NCBI RefSeq assembly: GCF_026162625.1
Contig: NZ_JAOTBD010000009.1
Coordinates: 48,572-112,571, forward strand
Origin: Paracoccus beibuensis
GTDB taxonomy: Bacteria > Pseudomonadota > Alphaproteobacteria > Rhodobacterales > Rhodobacteraceae
Length of the DNA stretch: 64,000 nucleotides
Direction: 5' to 3'
This document shows, one piece after another, positions 41,153-50,156 of this stretch. Below the pieces are notes generated by a model that saw nothing but the letters and a program-made list of their open reading frames with translations, was not told the DNA's origin and searched no databases. How positions within the stretch are numbered: position 1 is the first letter of the stretch; each line of letters begins with the position of its first letter. The translations under genes and the position numbers were made by a program.

Positions 41153-43618
41153 TTATCGCCCCTCGGCACCATCGTCGGGCAGGCCCGGCGCGGCCTCGGC
41201 ACCGCCCCGGACAAGCGCCGCGTCCGGGCTGGATGGCCCGGTGCTGGGCAGTTCGCGCGGCTTGTCGGCAGCCATGCTGCCGGACAGCGCCTCGGGGTTG
41301 CGCAGCCAGATGTCGCGCTGTGCAAAGGGGATCTCGATGCCGTCATCCGCAAACCGGCGCACGATCTCGTGGAGCAGGTCAGACGTCACGCCGAGGCCGG
41401 TACCGACGTCGCCTAGGATCGCCCGGATCTCGAAGTCGAGCGAATCCGCGCCAAGCCCCCGGAAAAGGACCGCGGGCGCCGGATCGATCGACACCAGGGG
41501 GTGATCCCCGGCGATCTCGGTCAGGATACGCTCGACCTTGCGGGTGTCGCTGCCATAGGCGACGCCGACCGGGATGATGATCCGGCCGACCTTGTTGTGA
41601 CGCGTCCAGTTCGTCACCGATTGGCTGATGAAGTCGCTGTTCGGAACGATGACCTCGGTCTTGTCGAAGGTCTCGACCATCGTCGCGCGAACCGAGATCT
41701 TCTTGACGATGCCCTGCTGACCGCCAGCGCTGACCCAGTCGCCCACGCTCACGGGACGCTCGATCAGCAGGATGATCCCGCTGACGAAGTTCGAAACGAT
41801 GTTCTGAAGGCCGAAGCCGATGCCGACCGACAGCGCACCGGCGACGATGGCAAAGGCCGACAGGTCGATCCCCGCCGAGGTGACCGCCAGGATCGCCGCC
41901 AGCAGGATGCCGACGTAACCCAGGCCCGAGATCACGGCGTTCTGGCCGCCGGGATCGAGCTTGGTCTTGGGCAGGATCGAGTTCCGGAACGCCCCTTGCA
42001 CGCCCCGCGTCAGCAGGAAGCCGATGGCAAAGATGACCAGGAACGTCAGGATGGCGCCCGGCGACAGCGTCACTCCGCCCAGGCTGATGCCGTTGCGGAA
42101 GCTGACCCAATATTCGGCCAGCACCTCGGGAGAGGCGCCCCAGATCATCAGGAACAGCGGAATAAACAGCAGCACCAGCGCGAAGCCGCTGAGCAGCGGG
42201 GCAAGCCCGTCGCGTGCCCCCTCGGCCCCGCGATAGAACATGTCGAAGACGTCGGCGACGAAATCCTGCAACAGGATCAGCAGGCCGACCAGCGCCAGCG
42301 ACAGGATCCAAGGCCAGATCAGAAGGTTGCCCAAGTTGACATAGCCGATGGCCATGGCCAGCACGGCCACCGGGCCGATCAGGCGCGTCAGGACGCCAGC
42401 CCAGGCGGCGATGCGGTGGCGATAGGACAGGTCCTGCGTCACCGCTTCGTGGGTCAGGCGCCGCAGGATGTTGCCGAGCCGCACCATCGCCAGTGCGGCA
42501 AGCACGCCCAGGACCAGGTGCCACAGCCCTGCCGCGCCTTCGCTGAACTCTACCGGGACGCGGCTGACCTGTGCCTCGCCACGCTCATAGAGGCCGGAAA
42601 GCGGCAGGACGGCGCGCGACAGGACGTGGTGTACCGCCATCAGCAGCGCCAGCGTAGTGACCATGTGCCCTGCCGAGACCCGGCTGGATTCCGTCATCTG
42701 CAACGAGGTATAGGCAATAGCCTGCCGCGGGAACAGCGCCCGCGCCATCCAGATCCCGCCAAAGAGGATCACGGCCGCGCCGGGAAGCGTGCTGAGAAGC
42801 GGCGTCGTCCACGGACCCGGAAGCCCCGTTGCCTTGATCGCGCGGATCGCGAGGTAGACGCCGATCATGGGGATCACGATCTGGCCGAGCGACACGACGA
42901 AAGCAAGAACCGCGCGCGAATGGCGCGACGCCCTGACCGACAGGCGCGACGGAAGGCTGCCAATCCACGACCGTCCCAGGGTGAGGATGAGGCCTGCGGC
43001 GACAAGATAAAGAAACACGACCGGCAGGCGCGGACGCAGGTCAGCCCAGGTTTCGGGCGTGGCATTGGCGCCGGAAACCTCGGACACCACGCCGTCCAGC
43101 AGGGTCAACCCGTCACCGACGGCATCGCCTAGGCTGGCGGGCAGCAGCGGTGACGGCGACAGCTTCATCAGCTCCAGCGCCTGACGCTTGCGGATGATCT
43201 CGTCGATCTGGGCGATGATCGAGCTGGCGCGGCTTTCGGCCTCAACGGCGGCCAGGCGCGGGGCCTGGGCGGTCGACAGCTGCTGGTTCAACTCGGCGCG
43301 ACGGGCCGCGACATCGGGGTCCTCGGTCTCGCCCTCGGCCGGAACAGGACCGAGAGACTGGATCTGGTTGCGCAGCGTGTTGATGCGCTCGGCATTGAAG
43401 GACTGCCCTTCTTCCAGCCGACCACGCCATTCGACGACCTGATCGCGGGCCCGGGCCAGTTCCTCGTCGGTCGCCCGTGAGTTCGAGGCAAGCTCCTCGC
43501 TGTCGTCGGCCACCTGTTCCCAGGTCTCGTAGTTCAGTGGGGTGGCTTGCTGGGCCATAGAAGGCCCGGCGAACATGATCAGCAGCGCCACGAAGATCGC
43601 GGCAAGAAGGTGTCGCAT
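41153..43618 (-). CDS. Large mechanosensitive channel (MscS superfamily, DUF3772 N-terminus)
   Basis: An 821-residue envelope protein. It has a signal peptide (MRHLLAAIFVALLIMFAGPSMA), a periplasmic coiled-coil region to about residue 165, and about ten membrane helices. The MscS core follows with the pore helix FAIVAGALSVGIGFGLQNIV and the beta domain GDWVSAGGQQGIVKKISVR. It ends in a cytosolic region and a Pro/Ser/Gly-rich tail. It probably relieves osmotic pressure. It starts 8 bases after the cysK stop, so the two form an operon. Confidence 0.92.
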   Translation of the reverse strand: MRHLLAAIFVALLIMFAGPSMAQQATPLNYETWEQVADDSEELASNSRATDEELARARDQVVEWRGRLEEGQSFNAERINTLRNQIQSLGPVPAEGETEDPDVAARRAELNQQLSTAQAPRLAAVEAESRASSIIAQIDEIIRKRQALELMKLSPSPLLPASLGDAVGDGLTLLDGVVSEVSGANATPETWADLRPRLPVVFLYLVAAGLILTLGRSWIGSLPSRLSVRASRHSRAVLAFVVSLGQIVIPMIGVYLAIRAIKATGLPGPWTTPLLSTLPGAAVILFGGIWMARALFPRQAIAYTSLQMTESSRVSAGHMVTTLALLMAVHHVLSRAVLPLSGLYERGEAQVSRVPVEFSEGAAGLWHLVLGVLAALAMVRLGNILRRLTHEAVTQDLSYRHRIAAWAGVLTRLIGPVAVLAMAIGYVNLGNLLIWPWILSLALVGLLILLQDFVADVFDMFYRGAEGARDGLAPLLSGFALVLLFIPLFLMIWGASPEVLAEYWVSFRNGISLGGVTLSPGAILTFLVIFAIGFLLTRGVQGAFRNSILPKTKLDPGGQNAVISGLGYVGILLAAILAVTSAGIDLSAFAIVAGALSVGIGFGLQNIVSNFVSGIILLIERPVSVGDWVSAGGQQGIVKKISVRATMVETFDKTEVIVPNSDFISQSVTNWTRHNKVGRIIIPVGVAYGSDTRKVERILTEIAGDHPLVSIDPAPAVLFRGLGADSLDFEIRAILGDVGTGLGVTSDLLHEIVRRFADDGIEIPFAQRDIWLRNPEALSGSMAADKPRELPSTGPSSPDAALVRGGAEAAPGLPDDGAEGR

Positions 43619-43626
43619 GAGTTCTT

Positions 43627-44658
43627 TCAGCCTTGGAAGACTTCGGGAAGTTCCGGCGCAGGGCGCGTCAGCCAATCCGGGACCGGCAGCCCCTTGGCGC
43701 GCAGGAAGTCGGGGTTGAACAGCTTCGTCTGGTAGCGGTTGCCGTAATCGCACAGGATCGTCACGATCGTGTGGCCGGGCCCCATCTCGCGCGCCATGCG
43801 GATGGCGCCGGCGACGTTGATGCCCGACGATCCGCCCAGGCACAGCCCCTCGTACTTGAGAAGGTCGAAGACGATCGGCAGCGCCTCGGCATCGGAGATG
43901 CGCCAGCTGAAGTCGGGCGTGAACCCTTCGAGATTGGCCGTGATGCGGCCCTGGCCGATGCCTTCGGTGATCGAACTGCCGGGGCTTTCGAATTCGCCGG
44001 TGGTATAGAAGGAATGCAGCGCGGCGCCCTCTGGATCGGCAAGGCCGATCCTGACGCCCTTCGGCTGCAACACGTCCGCCACACCGGCCAGCGTCCCACC
44101 CGATCCGACCGCGCAGACGAAGCCGTCGACCTTGCCGCCCGTCTGCTCCCAGATCTCGGGGGCCGTCGTCTTGACATGCGCAAGCCGGTTGGCGGTGTTG
44201 TCGAACTGGTTGGCCCAGATCGCGCCGTTAGGTTCCGTTTTGGCCAGCGCCTCGGCCAGTCTGCCCGAATAGCGGACGTAGTTGTTGGGGTTCTTGTAGG
44301 GGGCGGCGGGCACCTCGACCAGCGTGGCCCCTGCCAGGCGGAGCATGTCCTTCTTTTCCTGGCTCTGCGTCTCGGGGATCACGATCACCGACCGAAAGCC
44401 CATCGAGGCGCCGACAAGCGCAAGCCCGATGCCGGTGTTGCCCGCCGTCCCCTCGACGATGGTGCCGCCCGGCCGCAGGGCGCCGCGTGCCACCGCGTCC
44501 TTGACTATATAGAGCGCGGCCCGGTCCTTCACCGACTGGCCCGGGTTCATGAACTCGGCCTTGCCCAGGATCTCGCACCCGGTTTCGTCGCTCGCGCGGT
44601 TGAGCCGGATCAGCGGCGTGTTGCCGATCGCATCGGCCAGATCAGAACAGATTCGCAT
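43627..44658 (-). CDS. cysK: Cysteine synthase A (O-acetylserine sulfhydrylase)
   Basis: PLP enzyme making cysteine from O-acetylserine and sulfide. The 343-residue protein has the PLP lysine in MNPGQSVKDRAALYI, the phosphate loop GTAGNTGIGLAL and the C-terminal GGSSGINVAGA. It lies between an NUDIX gene and a mechanosensitive channel gene. In Rhodobacter a cysK next to an NUDIX gene (trgB) is part of a tellurite resistance locus, so this copy may serve that role. Confidence 0.94.
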   Translation of the reverse strand: MRICSDLADAIGNTPLIRLNRASDETGCEILGKAEFMNPGQSVKDRAALYIVKDAVARGALRPGGTIVEGTAGNTGIGLALVGASMGFRSVIVIPETQSQEKKDMLRLAGATLVEVPAAPYKNPNNYVRYSGRLAEALAKTEPNGAIWANQFDNTANRLAHVKTTAPEIWEQTGGKVDGFVCAVGSGGTLAGVADVLQPKGVRIGLADPEGAALHSFYTTGEFESPGSSITEGIGQGRITANLEGFTPDFSWRISDAEALPIVFDLLKYEGLCLGGSSGINVAGAIRMAREMGPGHTIVTILCDYGNRYQTKLFNPDFLRAKGLPVPDWLTRPAPELPEVFQG

Positions 44659-44746
44659 GGCGAGCGACCTTCTTTCCGAGGGGGTTCAACGTTCCGAATA
44701 CCTACACATGCCGGCGGCAGGGGGGCAACCCCGGCACAAAACGGGA

Positions 44747-45784
44747 TCAGAGCGCCCCTAGTTCCGCGCGAAGCCGGTCCGCCCGCGCATCCAGCCACAG
44801 CGACAGAAGAACAAGGGGACCGTTGGTGATCTGCCCGTCCTCGACCATGGCCGACAACTGCGCGCGCGGGATCAGGTGCCCGCGGATGTCCTCGGATTCG
44901 CTGGCCGCGCCGTGGATGCCGGCGCTGCCGTCGGGCAAGTCCGCGATGCCGACATAGTGATAGATGAACTCGCACACCGCGCCGGGGCTGGGGTAGATGC
45001 TGGCGGCCGGGAACAACCGCCCGACGTCTAGCGCCGCCTCCTCGCGCGCCTCGCGACGCAGCGCATCCTCGACCGTCTCGCCGGTATCGACGCGGCCTGC
45101 TACCGGTTCCAGCAGCCAAGGCTGCGGATCGCCCCGGACCGCCGGGGCAAAGCGGAACTGCTCGACCAGCAGGACGCGGTCACGATGGGGGTCCCACGGC
45201 AGAAGAACCGCCGCATCGCCCATCAGGAAAGCCTCTCGCGTCACGACCGGGCTGTGGCCGCCCTCGTGCAGCGCATGGGTCAGGCGGCGCTCCTCGACCG
45301 CAAAGTAGCCCGAGAACCGGGTATGCCGTTCGATCACACGGACCGCATCGGCTTCCGGAGGGGCCACGATGCCGTCGCCAGATGGCTGCATCCGCGCAGC
45401 CCGCAGGCGGCTGGACGCCCAGATGCCGATCATCGGCAGGCGCCGGGCCAGGTGATCGGCGCTCAGTTCCGGCGGTGACGCAACGATCTGGCGCGCGATC
45501 TCGGCCGCCAGTTCCTGCCGGGACGGCTCCGCCGACCACGGCGGCCCCGCTGGCTGGCCGATGCCCGCGATGCCCAGCACCTGCTGCCCGTCCAGCGCAT
45601 GGCCGGCCAGCCCCATGACCGCGATATAGCGCATCAGCGCGCCGTTCGGCACGACGCCCATCGCAGCCAGAGGCGCACCGCCCGGCGTCAGGACCGGCCA
45701 GTCCCCGCGATCCGCGCCCGCCCCGCGTCCCGACAGCGTCGCGTGCAGGGTCAGCGGCGTTTCCGTGAGTTGCAACGCGTCCAT
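44747..45784 (-). CDS. NUDIX hydrolase with extra N-terminal domain (TrgB-like)
   Basis: A 345-residue protein. The N-terminal ~170 residues are an uncharacterised domain (PNGALMRYIAVMGLAGHAL). The C-terminal half is an ADP-ribose-pyrophosphatase-type NUDIX domain with a complete box, GRVDTGETVEDALRREAREE. Position next to cysK resembles the trgB-cysK tellurite locus of Rhodobacter. The start is set at the ATG at 45784; a TTG at 45823 overlapping the upstream stop is an alternative. Confidence 0.85.
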   Translation of the reverse strand: MDALQLTETPLTLHATLSGRGAGADRGDWPVLTPGGAPLAAMGVVPNGALMRYIAVMGLAGHALDGQQVLGIAGIGQPAGPPWSAEPSRQELAAEIARQIVASPPELSADHLARRLPMIGIWASSRLRAARMQPSGDGIVAPPEADAVRVIERHTRFSGYFAVEERRLTHALHEGGHSPVVTREAFLMGDAAVLLPWDPHRDRVLLVEQFRFAPAVRGDPQPWLLEPVAGRVDTGETVEDALRREAREEAALDVGRLFPAASIYPSPGAVCEFIYHYVGIADLPDGSAGIHGAASESEDIRGHLIPRAQLSAMVEDGQITNGPLVLLSLWLDARADRLRAELGAL

Positions 45785-45819
45785 CACGGCGGGTGACGCC
45801 AGCGGCCCGGTCAGGGCGA

Positions 45820-46683
45820 TCAAAGCTCCCGCCCCTGCAACCGCAGGGCGGCTGCCAGGCCAAGCTCGAACGAGGTCCGCTGCAGAACCCTGTCGAAGGC
45901 GCCGAACAGCACCTGCGCGACCGCCCTTCCCTCTCGCGACGACGCATAGCGGATGAAGGTCTCCATCTCGGCATCGCTCAGCGACGAATAGGACAGCAGC
46001 AAGTAGGACCGCAGCCATTCGGCCGTCTCGACCTCGATCTGGCCACGCTGCGCCAAGGTCTCCGCCAGCAGCTGTTCCTCCGAAAGCGGCATGTCGAACC
46101 CACCCGCCTCCTCGAAGCCCCGGGAAAAGGCAAGCGAGGCGTTCAGCGCCCCGGTTACATTCGGCGCGACAAGGTCGGCCTCGTCGATCAGCCGCAGGAC
46201 CTGCTGCGCGCGAAGGTCCCCCCGGGCCAGAGCGCGTGCGAACCCGTCACGCGCCTGCGCCTCGACCTCATCGTCCAGCATGGCACGCCGGGCAGCCAGT
46301 TCCAGGTCCAGCAACCGCCGCCCCAAGCCGCTTTCTTGAAACGCCAGCCCCCGGTCGATGGCCGACGGATCAGCCGCCGACAGAGCAGCCGCGATCCCCT
46401 CGCGGAACAGACCCTCCAGCCGCGCGACGTCGTGGACATCGGCCACAGCTTCGGCCCAGGGCTTGCCGGCACCGGCGATCAGACCGTCGGCCTCCATGTC
46501 CGCGGCTTCGGCAACCGCCTCGTCGCGCAGGATCGGCATGATCATCTGCAGGTCAAGCGCCTGCCACACCCGGTCGGAAGGAGAGACCCTGGCCTCTACA
46601 AGCGTGGCCGGGGGCAAGAGCGGTGCCTGGGCAACAGCGCCCGGCACCGCCATCCCTGCGACGATCGCGATGACGTTCAGCAT
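45820..46683 (-). CDS. DUF2059 domain protein, secreted
   Basis: A 287-residue protein with an N-terminal signal peptide (MLNVIAIVAGMAVPGAVAQA), probably periplasmic. The C-terminal part has the DUF2059-type pattern YSSLSDAEMETFIRYASSRE, and the middle is helical (AQQVLRLIDEADLVAPNVTG). Function unknown. It ends just before the NUDIX gene and may be cotranscribed with it and cysK. Confidence 0.8.
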   Translation of the reverse strand: MLNVIAIVAGMAVPGAVAQAPLLPPATLVEARVSPSDRVWQALDLQMIMPILRDEAVAEAADMEADGLIAGAGKPWAEAVADVHDVARLEGLFREGIAAALSAADPSAIDRGLAFQESGLGRRLLDLELAARRAMLDDEVEAQARDGFARALARGDLRAQQVLRLIDEADLVAPNVTGALNASLAFSRGFEEAGGFDMPLSEEQLLAETLAQRGQIEVETAEWLRSYLLLSYSSLSDAEMETFIRYASSREGRAVAQVLFGAFDRVLQRTSFELGLAAALRLQGREL

Positions 46684-46791
46684 GCGGTTTCCCTTCGGGA
46701 CAAAATCTTCGCGCTTGGCGTTTTTTGGTCAAATCCCCCTTGCGCTTCAACCCCGCTCCCTCTAATTCCGCCCCACCACACCAGAAAGCGC

Positions 46792-46881
46792 GGAGAGGTG
46801 CCGGAGTGGTCGAACGGGGCGGTCTCGAAAACCGTTGAGCCTGCAAGGGTTCCGTGGGTTCGAATCCCACCCTCTCCGCCA
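46792..46881 (+). tRNA. tRNA-Ser (CGA)
   Basis: A 90-base class II cloverleaf with acceptor GGAGAGG/CCTCTCC, anticodon loop CTCGAAA (anticodon CGA) on a CGGT/ACCG stem, a long variable arm, a T arm GTGGGTTCGAATCCCAC, discriminator G and encoded CCA. Its 3' end is the left attachment site of the genomic island that follows. Confidence 0.96.
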
Positions 46882-46883
46882 CT
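46865..46883 (+). repeat. att core, copy 1 (3' end of tRNA-Ser)
   Basis: The 19 bases tcccaccctctccgccact at the tRNA 3' end recur exactly at 52164-52182 and with two changes at 63323-63341. Together with the integrase gene 40 bases downstream this marks an integration site. Confidence 0.85.
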
Positions 46884-46921
46884 ATCCCCAAGCCCTTGAG
46901 ATTGTTAAGGTTTTCCCGCTG

Positions 46922-48349
46922 ATGCCCAAGCGTAAGTTGTCCAAAATGGACCACAGGAAGGCTGAAGACGTGCAGTATCTCGTGCAACCTCGCGGCCCCG
47001 GCAAAAGCTGGGTGTTCAGAATAATCACGCCCCCCGCTCTGTTGGGGTTGCCCAATCCATGGGATGGCAAGCGGCTGGGCAGGGAGATCAAACGCGGCCT
47101 TGCTACCCGTCACCTGTCCGACGCCCGCAAACGCCGTGACATTCTCTTGGGTGACTTGCGCCGACTTGAAGCGCAGCAAGGCGACAGGGGTGCATTCTCG
47201 CTGCCGTCAGCCTTTGAATGGCGGGAGGCGATTGCCGCAGACGCAGCCGCGAATGCCGACGATACCCACGGCGGGCTTGAAGTGGTGCTGCATGACAGGC
47301 TGGAAGCTGCTGCCACCCGTGGCGTCCTTGTGGATCAACTGCGGCGGTTCTCTCGGGTCGCCACAGGGAAAGGGTATCCGCTGGAACGTGCCCTTGCTGA
47401 ATACATCGAAGCCCGCCGCCCCGGAAACCCCTCCCATTTCAAGCCGATCAGTCAGTCCACGGTCGACAACCTGAAGACTGCTGCCAAGCATCTGCGGGCA
47501 TTCCTTCGGGACACCGACAACACGGTCTGCCTTGAAGACCTGACACCCGACGCTGCCCGCCGCTTTCGTGTCGAATACCTGCCCCGCCTGACCGGACACC
47601 GCAACCCGCACGGGATGGCGGCGAAGACAGTGGAAAAGAACATCACCCTGCTTACCGGTGTGTGGATTTGGGCTGGCGATGTGGGAAGGACGCCCAAGAG
47701 ATATGGCAACCCTTGGGTCTTCCGAAGCGGTATCAAGCGCACCGCGAAGGCCGCGCAGTCTCGCGAAGACTTCAAGCCGCAAGAGTCCGCAAAGTTGCTT
47801 GGCGCGTCGGGCCGGGGCACACGCCAGGGCGATCTTATCCGCCTCGCCCTCGCCACAGGTTGTCGCATTGACGAAATTGCCACGCTGAAGACGGATCAGG
47901 TCCGCGCTGACGGCTCTGGCTTTCGGATCGCCCATGGCAAGAACGCGAATGCCCTCCGCTTTGTCCCGGTTGTGGCCGATGCTCAGACGCTCCTAGCGGC
48001 CCGTATGGCGGCACATGGCGCGTCGGGTAGGTTGTTCCCCGAGTGGCCGATCAAGCCCGCCTCTGGCAAAGCTGCGGCAGTCTCGCAGTGGTTCACCCGT
48101 TTCCGTCGCGAAACGCTGGGCGCTGACACAGACGGTCGGCTTGTGCTTCACTCGACCCGCCACACATGGCGCACTGCTGCCCGTCGCGCTGGGGTCAGTG
48201 ACGCGGACATTAACGATCTCGGGGGATGGGAAGGCCAGCGAACATCCAACTCGGTCTATGACCACGGCCTGCTTGAAGAACAGCTAGTTGCCGCCCAGCG
48301 CCGCGTGTGGGAACAGCTCGTGGCCTCTGGCTACCTCGAAGGGTTCTGA
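46922..48349 (+). CDS. Tyrosine integrase of a tRNA-Ser genomic island
   Basis: A 475-residue site-specific recombinase. The catalytic residues are visible: Arg315 in TGCRIDEIATL, His410 and Arg413 in LHSTRHTWRT, and Tyr446 in SVYDHG. The N-terminal half has a SAM-like core-binding domain (residues ~150-250). The start MPKRKLSK at 46922 lies 40 bases after the tRNA; the longer in-frame start is inside the tRNA. It should catalyse integration at the tRNA-Ser 3' end. Confidence 0.93.
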   Translation: MPKRKLSKMDHRKAEDVQYLVQPRGPGKSWVFRIITPPALLGLPNPWDGKRLGREIKRGLATRHLSDARKRRDILLGDLRRLEAQQGDRGAFSLPSAFEWREAIAADAAANADDTHGGLEVVLHDRLEAAATRGVLVDQLRRFSRVATGKGYPLERALAEYIEARRPGNPSHFKPISQSTVDNLKTAAKHLRAFLRDTDNTVCLEDLTPDAARRFRVEYLPRLTGHRNPHGMAAKTVEKNITLLTGVWIWAGDVGRTPKRYGNPWVFRSGIKRTAKAAQSREDFKPQESAKLLGASGRGTRQGDLIRLALATGCRIDEIATLKTDQVRADGSGFRIAHGKNANALRFVPVVADAQTLLAARMAAHGASGRLFPEWPIKPASGKAAAVSQWFTRFRRETLGADTDGRLVLHSTRHTWRTAARRAGVSDADINDLGGWEGQRTSNSVYDHGLLEEQLVAAQRRVWEQLVASGYLEGF

Positions 48350-48570
48350 TCCCGCCTGCGCTCGGCGATGCGCTCTCCCCACATCAGCATTAGTAGACCC
48401 GGCGCGAGCGTCGCCACGATAGCCACAAAGCCCGCGATGTTGAACGGGTTTACGGTCCGGACCACAGCGCCGACCCCCTCTGTGATTGCTATTCCAGCCA
48501 GCCCTAGCAGGACAGCACCGCCACCCGCTGCAAGCAAGACCCACCCAATAACCGTAACAGCTTTTGCCAT
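48331..48570 (-). CDS. Small two-helix membrane protein
   Basis: A 79-residue protein with two clear membrane segments (VIGWVLLAAGGGAVLLGLAG and FVAIVATLAPGLLMLMW) and a basic C-terminus (GERIAERRRDQNPSR). It overlaps the 3' end of the integrase gene on the opposite strand. No family recognised; island-encoded. Confidence 0.6.
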   Translation of the reverse strand: MAKAVTVIGWVLLAAGGGAVLLGLAGIAITEGVGAVVRTVNPFNIAGFVAIVATLAPGLLMLMWGERIAERRRDQNPSR

Positions 48571-48689
48571 TGTGCCCCCGTCGCTTTGTCAAGGCACGAA
48601 AGCACAAATACAGTGGAACGCACAACCTCAGAACTTCTTAGGTTTCGCCTCAAAGGGTATCCACTAGGTATATCGGATTTACCCCCCGC

Positions 48690-49325
48690 CTAGCTGTCCC
48701 ACTTCGCCAGCACCGCAGCTGCCGCCGCAGGGTCTGCCTTGATCCGCAAGACTGCCTGCCGTGAAAGGCTGGTTGCTTTGGCTATCGCGCTTGTCCCCGC
48801 CCCCTCTGCATCCATTCTCAAGACCCTGTCCAGCGTGTCACGGTTATAGGCTGGCTTCCTGCCGCGATACTTCTGGGGGCTGCCCTTTGCAGCGGCGATC
48901 CCGGCCCGCTGGGCTTCCTTCGTGGCTTCCGCCTGTGCCTGGGCTGTCGCTGCCATGAAGGCAATGAGCGCGTCCCTGACGGCCTGCTGCACTGGCTCTG
49001 CCGTTGCTCCGTTGAACTCCATGCGGTTAATCACCGTGCGGATTACCACGCCCCGCCGCATGAACTCTCGGATTGTATCGGTCACGTCCTCATAGTTGCG
49101 GCCCAGCCTGTCCACCCACCGCACAACCAGCACGTCACCGCGCCGCAGCTTATCCCACAGGCGTTTGCCTTCGGGACGTTCGGACAGCTTTGTCGTGACG
49201 CCCGACTGCCCATGGTCCGCCACCACCTCGTCGATCTTGAAGCCCGCGGCCTCTGCCTGTGTCCGCTGATGGTCAAGGGTTTGGTCGACAGTGCTGACCC
49301 GGGCGTAGAGGATGGTCTGCGACAT
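48690..49325 (-). CDS. Serine recombinase (resolvase/invertase family)
   Basis: A 211-residue recombinase of the resolvase/invertase type. The catalytic serine is in LYARVSTVDQTLDHQR near the N-terminus, with the arginine region DVLVVRWVDRLGRN typical of the family. An E-helix and a C-terminal helix-turn-helix (GTSAIAKATSLSRQAVLRI) follow. It may act as a resolvase or inversion enzyme within the island; no inverted target repeats are obvious nearby. Confidence 0.92.
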   Translation of the reverse strand: MSQTILYARVSTVDQTLDHQRTQAEAAGFKIDEVVADHGQSGVTTKLSERPEGKRLWDKLRRGDVLVVRWVDRLGRNYEDVTDTIREFMRRGVVIRTVINRMEFNGATAEPVQQAVRDALIAFMAATAQAQAEATKEAQRAGIAAAKGSPQKYRGRKPAYNRDTLDRVLRMDAEGAGTSAIAKATSLSRQAVLRIKADPAAAAAVLAKWDS

Positions 49326-49579
49326 GGTGAAGGCCTTTCCGTTAGGGTTGTGTCCGTTGATATGACTGTCCGTAGATGGAAGTCAACCCTTGTGGACACC
49401 CTTCCCGCCGTGTTTCTACATGTCTGCTAGCCTATACCCTTGCGGACAGTCTCACATTAATACTGCGAGACACGTTGACGGATGGTCAGGATGAAGTTAT
49501 CAACGAAAGCAAGGGTTTGCTATTCGTATGTGCATAGCATTGGACCCCTTGCGCCCCTCTGGTGCAATGAAAGACAGCC

Positions 49580-49783
49580 ATGCCCACGACCAACGCCGCC
49601 CGCCTCGCCACTCTCCGCGTCGTCTCCGTCATCTATGAAGATGCGCTGGCGCAGATCGAGACTGCAATCGCCCAGTTCAACGCCGCCGCCGACACCATCG
49701 CTGATGCAATGATGCAGGCGCAGATGGAAGCTGTCACCATGACCCACCCCCACGGCCCCGGCAGCAAGAGTGCCCGACACTGA
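49580..49783 (+). CDS. Hypothetical 67-residue protein
   Basis: Short alanine-rich, mostly helical protein (VVSVIYEDALAQIETAIAQF) with a histidine- and glycine-containing tail. No family recognised and no strong ribosome binding site. Kept because its codon use and helical pattern look coding. Confidence 0.5.
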   Translation: MPTTNAARLATLRVVSVIYEDALAQIETAIAQFNAAADTIADAMMQAQMEAVTMTHPHGPGSKSARH

Positions 49784-50156
49784 ACGAAACGGGCAGGGGA
49801 TTGCAGGCGTGGTCCCTACCCCCACCCCCCCCTTCCCCCAGTTTTTGAGACAGCTTCAGGCGCTGGGCGGCGCAGCAGGATTAATCCTAAAGCGTCAGTT
49901 CTTTCCCAGCCAAGCGCCTGTGGCGGAACGTATGGGGGATTTCCAGCGAAACGCCGAATAGGGTTAAGCATTCAGATATGCGGCCCGAAAATGTCGCCGG
50001 GTCCCATCGGCCTCCGCGCCAGGGTAAAGCTCGGGGACACGCCGGTCCCCCCTCTCGGGAACCTGAAGAGATGCGGAAGCGGTGCCCCTGAGAGGCCCGC
50101 ACATGCCTGCTCTTCTTTGGAGTAAGGAATGGACCGCTGCTTGTCGCCTTGCCCGC
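49784..50156. other. Intergenic stretch without a supported gene
   Basis: About 370 bases between the 67-residue ORF and the ParB-like gene. Short open frames exist on both strands but none has a recognisable sequence or start signal. A long run of C residues lies near 49815-49830. I see no RNA gene or repeat. Confidence 0.5.

Noticed and set aside
49887..50102. A 71-codon minus-strand frame upstream of the 67-residue ORF
   Set aside because: Arg/Pro/Ser-rich composition, no start signal and no recognisable family.
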